Shown: in pieces, positions 58,615 through 64,000 of the stretch
How positions within the stretch are numbered: the first letter of the stretch is position 1
How the letters are laid out: every line of letters begins with the position of its first letter
DNA from: Paludibacterium denitrificans
Lineage (GTDB): Bacteria; Pseudomonadota; Gammaproteobacteria; Burkholderiales; Chromobacteriaceae
NCBI RefSeq assembly: GCF_009707705.1
Contig: NZ_WLYX01000001.1
Location: forward strand, 1,984,001-2,048,000
Direction: 5' to 3'
Length of the DNA stretch: 64,000 nt
Translations under genes and position numbers: made by a program
The notes under the pieces: generated by a model
Seen by the model: only the letters and a program-made list of their open reading frames with translations
What the model was told of the DNA's origin: nothing
Database searches by the model: none

Positions 58615-59797
58615 ATGAGCAATCGTGAAATCGTGGTATTGAGCGCGGTACGTTCTGCCGTGGGGACGTTTGGCGGCGGGCTGAGCCATCTGGAGCTAAG
58701 CCGAGCTGGGTGGTCTGGTGATGAAGGAAGCGGTACAGCGCTCCGGCGTGGACCCGCAGCAAATCAACTATGTCACGGTGGGTAACTGTATTCCGACCGA
58801 GGCGCGCTATGCCTATGTTGCCCGTCTGGCATCGATTCAGGCCGGTTTGCCGATGGAATCGGTGGCCATGGCGGTGAACCGGTTGTGCAGCTCCGGTTTG
58901 CAGGCCATTGTCTCCAGCGCTCAGGCGATCATGCTGGGCGATTGTGATTATGGTATTGGCGGTGGCGTGGAAGTGATGTCGCGCGGTGGCTATTTGCTGC
59001 CGCAACTGCGCAACGGCGCCCGCATGGGTGACGTCAAGGCGCTGGACATGATGACCAGCACGCTGACTGACCCGTTTGGCGTTGGCCACATGGGCGTAAC
59101 GGCAGAAAACCTGGTGGAAAAGTGGGGGCTGACGCGTGAAGAGCAGGATGCTCTGGCGCTGGAATCGCAACGACGTGCCGCCGTGGCCATTGCCGAAGGC
59201 CGTTTTGTCTCGCAGATCGTGCCGATCGTGACGCAGACCCGCAAGGGCGAAATGGTCTTCGATACCGATGAGCATCCGCGCGAAACCTCAATGGAAGCAC
59301 TGGCCAAAATGAAACCGGCCTTCAAGAAAGACGGTTCGGTGACGGCTGGCAACGCCTCCGGCATTAATGATGGCGCTTCGTTCTTTGTGCTGGCGGCGGC
59401 CGATGCCGCGGCGCAGGCCGGTTATGCGCCGATGGCGCGGCTGGTGTCGTATGCCGTGGCCGGTGTGCCCAACCACATCATGGGTGAAGGCCCGATCCCG
59501 GCCACGCAAATGGCATTGAAACGTGCCGGGCTGTCGCTGGCGCAGATGGATGTGATCGAATCCAACGAAGCCTTTGCGGCTCAGGCGTTGGCCGTGAGCA
59601 AGGGGCTGGGGCTGGATCCGGCCAAGACCAACCCGAATGGTGGTGCCATTGCGCTGGGCCATCCGGTGGGCGCGAGCGGGGCGGTGATTGCCACCAAGGC
59701 GCTGTACGAGTTGCAGCGTATTCAGGGTCGTTATGCGCTGGTGACCATGTGCATTGGCGGCGGTCAGGGTATTGCCGTGATCTTCGAGCGGCTCTGA
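58615..59797 (+). CDS. Acetyl-CoA C-acetyltransferase (thiolase); frame break
   Basis: Biosynthetic-type thiolase. Nucleophile Cys in AVNRLCSSGLQAI (about residue 88), His in GGAIALGHPVGASGAVI and second Cys in MCIGGGQGIAVIF. Start ATG 58615 behind GAGGGAG. GCTAAGC at 58695-58701 shifts the frame; GCCGGC gives SHLEPAELGGLVMKEAV. Repaired length 393 residues. It could serve PHA synthesis (a phasin is at 18,839) or fatty acid and amino acid degradation. Single gene with its own terminator. Confidence 0.92.
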
Positions 59798-59816
59798 TCT
59801 GCACGTTGGTAGCGTT

Positions 59817-59844
59817 AAAAAGCGGCCCGGGTGGCCGCTTTTTT
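59817..59844 (+). terminator. Rho-independent terminator
   Basis: AAAGCGGCC and GGCCGCTTT with T6; it serves the thiolase gene and overlaps the lysR stop from the other side. Confidence 0.9.
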
Positions 59845-60772
59845 CATGCCTGTTCGTCCAGTTGCTGTCGCAGCCGTTGGCGCAGGGTCTCCACGCCCTG
59901 ATGCAGGCTGGCGACAAAGTGCTCGACCAGCGGTGAGGCCGGGCGGTGCAGCGGGCGGATCATCTGCACGGTAAACGGGATCGACTGGCTCAAGCGCCGC
60001 ATCACCAAGCCTTGCCCGGCGTAATCCAGCGCGGAGAGCGGGTTGACGATGGCGATGCCGATGCCTTGACGCACCATGGCGCAGACTGAGGCGGCACTAT
60101 GCGTTTCCAGCACCAGCCGCCGTTGCACGCCATGCCGGGCAAACAGCTCATCCACCTGCTGGCGGTAAATGTCGGTGGCAGACAGGCTGATGAAAGGTTG
60201 GCCGAAAAAGTCCTGCGGTTGCAACACGGCATAGGCCGCCAGCGGATGGTCTTGCGGCAGCACGCACACCTCGTCTTCGCAAAACAGCTGGCTGGCGCTG
60301 GTGTCGGCTGGCGGATGGCTGCTTTCGGTCAGGCCCAGATCATGGCGTTGGGCTGCCAGCCATTCTTCCAGCAGCGGCGACTCCTGTGGCGTGATGCTGA
60401 TGCCAACATTGGGATAGCGTTGCAAAAACGGTTGGCACACGGTGGGCAGCAGCGATTGGGAAAACTAAGCAGGCAGGCAATGGCTAACTGGCCCTGTTCA
60501 TGCAGGCGGATCGACTGCGCCGTGCTGACGATGCGTTCCAACCCAAAATAGGAGCGCTGCACTTCTTCAAACAGCAGCAAAGCCTGTGCCGTGGGGCGCA
60601 GCCGCCCGCGCCGCCGCTCAAACAGTACCAAGCCGGAGAGTTGCTCGAACCGCGCCAGTTCACGGCTGATGGTGGGCTGTGAGGTATGCAGCAAGGCGGC
60701 GGCGTCGGTAACACCTGCTTAAGCCGTCATGACTGCGCGGAAGATTTCGACATGGCGGAGGGAAATGCTCAT
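59844..60772 (-). CDS. lysR: LysR, regulator of lysine biosynthesis; frame breaks
   Basis: Very close in pattern to E. coli LysR, the activator of lysA: LRHVEIFRAVMTAGSVTDAA, LLHTSQPTISRELARFEQLS, VGISITPQESPLLEEWLAAQ, and ETHSAASVCAMVRQGIGIAI. Breaks at 60717 (GCTTAAGC) and 60465 (CTAAGC) are repaired by GCCGGC to RAVMTAGSVTD and IACLPAFSQSLL. About 308 residues from ATG 60772. It is divergent from lysA, the arrangement known from enterobacteria. It senses diaminopimelate and lysine levels. Confidence 0.93.
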
Positions 60773-60899
60773 TGCCGGGTTGGCCGAAAAGGTAAAGCCA
60801 TATCATAAATGAAAGAGATGGCGATAAATTGATATTTTATTTTTGTACCCGGCGACGGCATGATGCAGGCTGTTATTCGACGATTCAGGATCTGGTGAC
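60773..60899. promoter_or_regulatory. lysR-lysA divergent control region
   Basis: 127 bases with an AT-rich dyad (ATAAATTGATATTTTAT, about 60824-60840) of the T-N11-A LysR-box kind. It also holds TTGGCCGAA at 60780. Confidence 0.6.
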
Positions 60900-62135
60900 A
60901 TGAACCCGTTCTCTTCCCAGCAGTTGGCCACGTTGGCCGAAAAATATGGTGCCCCGCTGTGGGTATACAGCGCCGAAGTGATCCGTGAGCGCATCAGCCA
61001 GCTCAAGGCCTTTGACGTGATCCGCTATGCACAAAAGGCTAACTCCAACACCCACATCCTGCGCCTGATGCGTGAGCAGGGCGTGATGGTGGATGCAGTG
61101 TCGCTGGGGGAAATCGAGCGGGCAGCCAAGGCGGGTTATCAACTGGCATCCGGTGAGCCGTCCGAAGTGGTGTTTACCGCCGACGTGCTGGATCGCGCCA
61201 CGCTGCAACGCGTGGTGGCCGACAACATCGTGGTCAATGCTGGCTCCATCGACATGCTGCACCAGCTGGGCGAATTGTCACCCGGCCATCGCGTGTGGTT
61301 GCGCGTGAACCCGGGCTTTGGTCATGGCCACAGCAACAAGACCAATACCGGTGGCGAAAACAGCAAGCATGGTATCTGGCATGGCGATATCCAGCAGGCG
61401 CTGACGGTGATCCGCCAGTACGGCCTGAAACTGGTGGGCTTGCACATGCACATCGGTTCCGGCGTGGATTACAGCCATCTGCAGCAGGTGTGCGGGGCCA
61501 TGGTGCAGTTGGTGGCGAGTCTTGGTGAAGACCTTGAGGCGATTTCTGCCGGTGGTGGCTTGTCGATTCCTTATCGTCAGGGCGAGCCGCGTATCGATAT
61601 CGATCACTACTTCACGCTGTGGGATGCCGCGCGCAAACAGATCGAACAGCAACTGGGTCATGCGGTACGGCTGGAAATCGAACCGGGTCGTTTCCTGGTG
61701 GCCGAATCGGGTGTGCTGCTGACCGAGGTGCGCGCTGCCAAGAACATGGGACGCCAGCATTTTGTGCTGGTGGATGCCTACTTCAATGACCTGATGCGCC
61801 CGTCGATGTATGGCAGTTACCACGAGATTTCGGTACTGGGGCATGACGCGCAAGAGCCGTTGCTGCCAACCGTGGTAGCCGGGCCGTTGTGTGAATCCGG
61901 TGACGTGTTTACCCAGCAGGAAGGTGGCGTGGTGGAAACCCGACTGCTGCCGGAAGCAAAAGTCGGCGACTTGCTGGTGCTGCATGATGCCGGGGCGTAT
62001 GGCGCCACCATGTCGTCCAACTACAACAGCCGCCCGCTGTTGGCCGAAGTACTGGTGGACGGAGCGCAGGATCGTCTGATCCGCCGCCGTCAGACCATTG
62101 GCGAGCTGCTGTCGCTGGAGGATGTGGCCGCCTGA
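60900..62135 (+). CDS. lysA: Diaminopimelate decarboxylase
   Basis: Last step of lysine synthesis: removes CO2 from meso-diaminopimelate with PLP. 411 residues, frame unbroken. PLP-binding Lys in VIRYAQKANSNTHI, then GLHMHIGSGVDYSHLQQV and SAGGGLSIPYRQGEPRID (phosphate loop), EIEPGRFLVAESGVLLTEV, and the dimer Cys in VAGPLCESGDVF, with YGATMSSNYNSRP near the end. ATG 60900 with GATCTGGTG upstream. Controlled by the divergent LysR. Confidence 0.97.
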   Translation: MNPFSSQQLATLAEKYGAPLWVYSAEVIRERISQLKAFDVIRYAQKANSNTHILRLMREQGVMVDAVSLGEIERAAKAGYQLASGEPSEVVFTADVLDRATLQRVVADNIVVNAGSIDMLHQLGELSPGHRVWLRVNPGFGHGHSNKTNTGGENSKHGIWHGDIQQALTVIRQYGLKLVGLHMHIGSGVDYSHLQQVCGAMVQLVASLGEDLEAISAGGGLSIPYRQGEPRIDIDHYFTLWDAARKQIEQQLGHAVRLEIEPGRFLVAESGVLLTEVRAAKNMGRQHFVLVDAYFNDLMRPSMYGSYHEISVLGHDAQEPLLPTVVAGPLCESGDVFTQQEGGVVETRLLPEAKVGDLLVLHDAGAYGATMSSNYNSRPLLAEVLVDGAQDRLIRRRQTIGELLSLEDVAA

Positions 62136-62158
62136 GCGTTGCCGGGGCCGTGCACACA

Positions 62159-62189
62159 AAAAAGCCGGGAACATTTCCCGGCTTTTTTT
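62159..62189 (+). terminator. Rho-independent terminator of lysA
   Basis: AAAAAGCCGGGAA and TTCCCGGCTTTTTTT around a short loop. Confidence 0.93.
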
Positions 62190-62232
62190 GCGTTTTGTGG
62201 CTCCGTATCAGGTGGAGCCATGGCCGCGTGGA

Positions 62233-62547
62233 TTATTTCATCATCATGTTGTTGGTGATGTTGACCACGCCCGGCACGTCCTGTGCAATGGTACCGGCCT
62301 TGACCATTTGCTGGTCGTCGGTCATGGTGCCTTCGATCGTGATATCGGCTTTCTTGGCGGTGACTTTCAGGTTCAGCGCCTTCAGTTCCGGATCATTGTC
62401 CAGCGCCTGTTTTACTTGGGCGGCCAAGGCTTCACCGGTGGCTGTCGCCGCAGCGGCAGCTTGTTCGGCGTGGGCTACGGTAGCCATGAACGAGCCGGAC
62501 AGTGCCAGCGTGGCCAGCAGAATGGAACGGACAGCCATGCGTTTCAT
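62233..62547 (-). CDS. Periplasmic BON-domain protein
   Basis: Signal peptide MKRMAVRSILLATLALSGSF to AHA, cleaved before EQAAAAA. The rest is one BON domain (VKQALDNDPELKALNLKVTA, KKADITIEGTMTDDQQMVKA, DVPGVVNITNNMMMK). BON proteins such as OsmY bind phospholipid or help the envelope under stress. ATG 62547 behind AAGGAGATA. Single gene, 104 residues. Confidence 0.85.
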   Translation of the reverse strand: MKRMAVRSILLATLALSGSFMATVAHAEQAAAAATATGEALAAQVKQALDNDPELKALNLKVTAKKADITIEGTMTDDQQMVKAGTIAQDVPGVVNITNNMMMK

Positions 62548-62800
62548 CGATATCTCCTTAAGTCATTCAAGCAGCGTTTTATTCTGGCGATAGCCAGTGA
62601 TTGGGTAACTTTGAGCGACATGGTAACGGGCTTTCGTTGCAGATTTGTTGCTGCCCAATGAAACGTCAGCTTTCCGCGTGCTACCACAGAAAAGTGGAGA
62701 CGAACGCGGCGAGGGCGGCCGATCGCAGTAGAATATCCGCCTTGATCATTGTCGATGCCGTCGCCCCGGGCGGCGGATAGCATGCCCAGAGGCTAAACCC

Positions 62801-64000
62801 ATGCTGAAACGATTGTTGTGGCTGTTGCCGGTGAGCTGGCTGGCCGCCTGTTCCACGACGCCGCTGCATTCCACCGGCGGTGCCTACCCTACCGATTTCT
62901 CTCGCTTGCCCGGCTGGCAAAGCAGCGTCATGGGCGATACCTTGCAGGGCTTGCAACAGAGCTGTCGTGCCACCGGCAAACGGCCGCAATGGGCGGCTGT
63001 CTGTCAGGAAGCGGCGCGGCTGCCAAACGATGACGCCAATAGTATCCGGCAGTTTTTTGAAACACGTTTCAATGCCGGCAAGTGCGTGATGGCGCCGGGG
63101 ATAGCGGCCTGATTACCGGCTATTACGAACCGCTGCTCAGCGGCAGCCGGGTGCGTAGCGAGCGCACGCCGTATCCGCTGTATGGGGTACCGGCCGATCT
63201 GGTGACGGTGGATTTCCCGGCAGCGGCGCGCGGCAAGGCGCTTCTGGTGGCGCGCCGGGTTTCGGCCAACCGTCTGGCGCTGGTCATGGGGGCTGACAGC
63301 GCGGGGCCGGGGCAGGTGGAAATCCATCCGGCGGATTTTGTCGTGGATAACCGCACCAGCTTACCAAGGGCCGCTTGGTTGGCAACCGACTGCTGCCGTA
63401 TTACCGGCGCGACGAGATTGAACAGGGCAAAGGGGTGGATACGGCGCCGGTTCTCGCCCTGGGTGGAAGACCCGGTCGAGCTGTTTTTCCTGCAGGTGCA
63501 AGGCTCCGGTCGCATTCAGCTGGAAGATGGCAGCTTTCTGCATGTGGGCTATGCCGACCAGAATGGTTACGGTTACCAGTCCATCGGCAAATGGCTAGTG
63601 GAGCAGGGCGAGCTGACACTGGCCAATGCCTCGATGCAGGGCATTCAGGACTGGATCAAGGCCCATCCGCAGCGCCAGCAGGAGTTGTTCAACGTCAATC
63701 CGAGCTATGTGTTCTTCAAGCCGCTGCGTGGCGATGACAGCGGGCCGATCGGTTCGCTCGGGGTACCGCTGACCGGTGGTTACAGTATTGCTGTCGATCC
63801 GAAATACATTCCGCTGGGAACGCCGGTGTATCTGGTTACCACCGGCCGTTGTCACAGCAGCCGCTGGCGCGGGTGGTGCATGCGCAAGATACCGGCGGGG
63901 CGATTCGTGGCGCGGTGCGTGCCGATTTCTTCTGGGGCTATGGGACCGAAGCGGGCATGTACGCCGGGCGCATGAAACAGTCTGGCAGTTTATGGATGTT
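62801..64000 (+). CDS. mltA: Membrane-bound lytic murein transglycosylase A (partial at the right edge); frame breaks
   Basis: Cleaves peptidoglycan to 1,6-anhydromuropeptides at the outer membrane. Lipoprotein signal LKRLLWLLPVSWLAAC. MltA domain: SGLITGYYEPLLSGSRVRSE, then FFLQVQGSGRIQLEDGSFLH and QNGYGYQSIGKWLVEQGEL, and a C-terminal 3D domain (VVHAQDTGGAIRGAVRADFF) with the catalytic Asp (DTGGAI). Single-base losses near 63080 (directly after GCCGGC at 63074), 63460 and 63848. A GCTTACC string at 63359 may again stand for GCCGGC. The gene runs off the window only a few codons from its end. Confidence 0.9.

Noticed and set aside
60773..60899. Lysine riboswitch upstream of lysA
   Set aside because: Only 127 bases, no lysine-box pattern, and a LysR-type divergent regulator is present.

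Overview
The window is a mosaic of a GC-rich betaproteobacterial chromosome and three mobile regions. The core genes (metG, murI, mrp/apbC, lysR-lysA, malate synthase G, thiolase, mltA, phasin, barnase/barstar, tRNA-fMet, tRNA-Ser) resemble those of Neisseriales, most likely a Chromobacteriaceae-type organism. That placement is inferred from protein likeness and gene content, not from a search.

Layout. (1) 1-18,714: a genomic island ending in a 3' fragment of tRNA-Ile(CAU). It holds two convergent XRE regulators, small secreted proteins, a plasmid replicon (TrfA-type initiator, ribbon-helix-helix protein, 22-bp iterons), a complete type I restriction-modification operon (hsdM-hsdS-hsdR), a serine recombinase and three HEPN-like proteins with small membrane proteins: a defence-island profile. 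(2) 18,724-23,723: core genes (phasin, lipoprotein, M24 peptidase with a gamma-glutamylcyclotransferase-like partner, chemoreceptor). (3) 24,057-44,200: two integrative elements in tandem at the 3' end of tRNA-Ser(CGA), bounded by three copies of the tRNA 3' end. Each has its own tyrosine integrase and its own pair of arm-type repeats just inside both ends. Element 1 (24,077-31,076) carries a serine recombinase, a lipoprotein, three KilA-N/Bro antirepressor-type genes (one with a 9-bp tandem repeat) and an ORF that begins like GyrA. Element 2 (31,095-44,199) carries a DUF262 + HEPN pair, a Tle1-type (DUF2235) phospholipase with a DUF3304 lipoprotein, and a P4-like primase/AlpA/integrase module. 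(4) 44,200-64,000: core genome.

The strongest signal is a systematic one. About 25 frame breaks, many in essential genes, sit on strings such as GCTTAAGC, GCTTAGC or GCTAAGC. Replacing each with GCCGGC restores the frame and the expected protein. This looks like a sequencing miscall at a modified GCCGGC motif rather than gene decay, so genes are annotated here across these breaks. GCCGGC is absent from the 20-kb tandem elements as far as I can read. A second genome-scale signal is the 9-mer TTGGCCGAA (24 copies, 17 of them in the last 20 kb, eight intergenic in core DNA), which resembles an uptake-type or other dispersed functional word. Other single-base breaks at homopolymers are also most likely sequencing errors.
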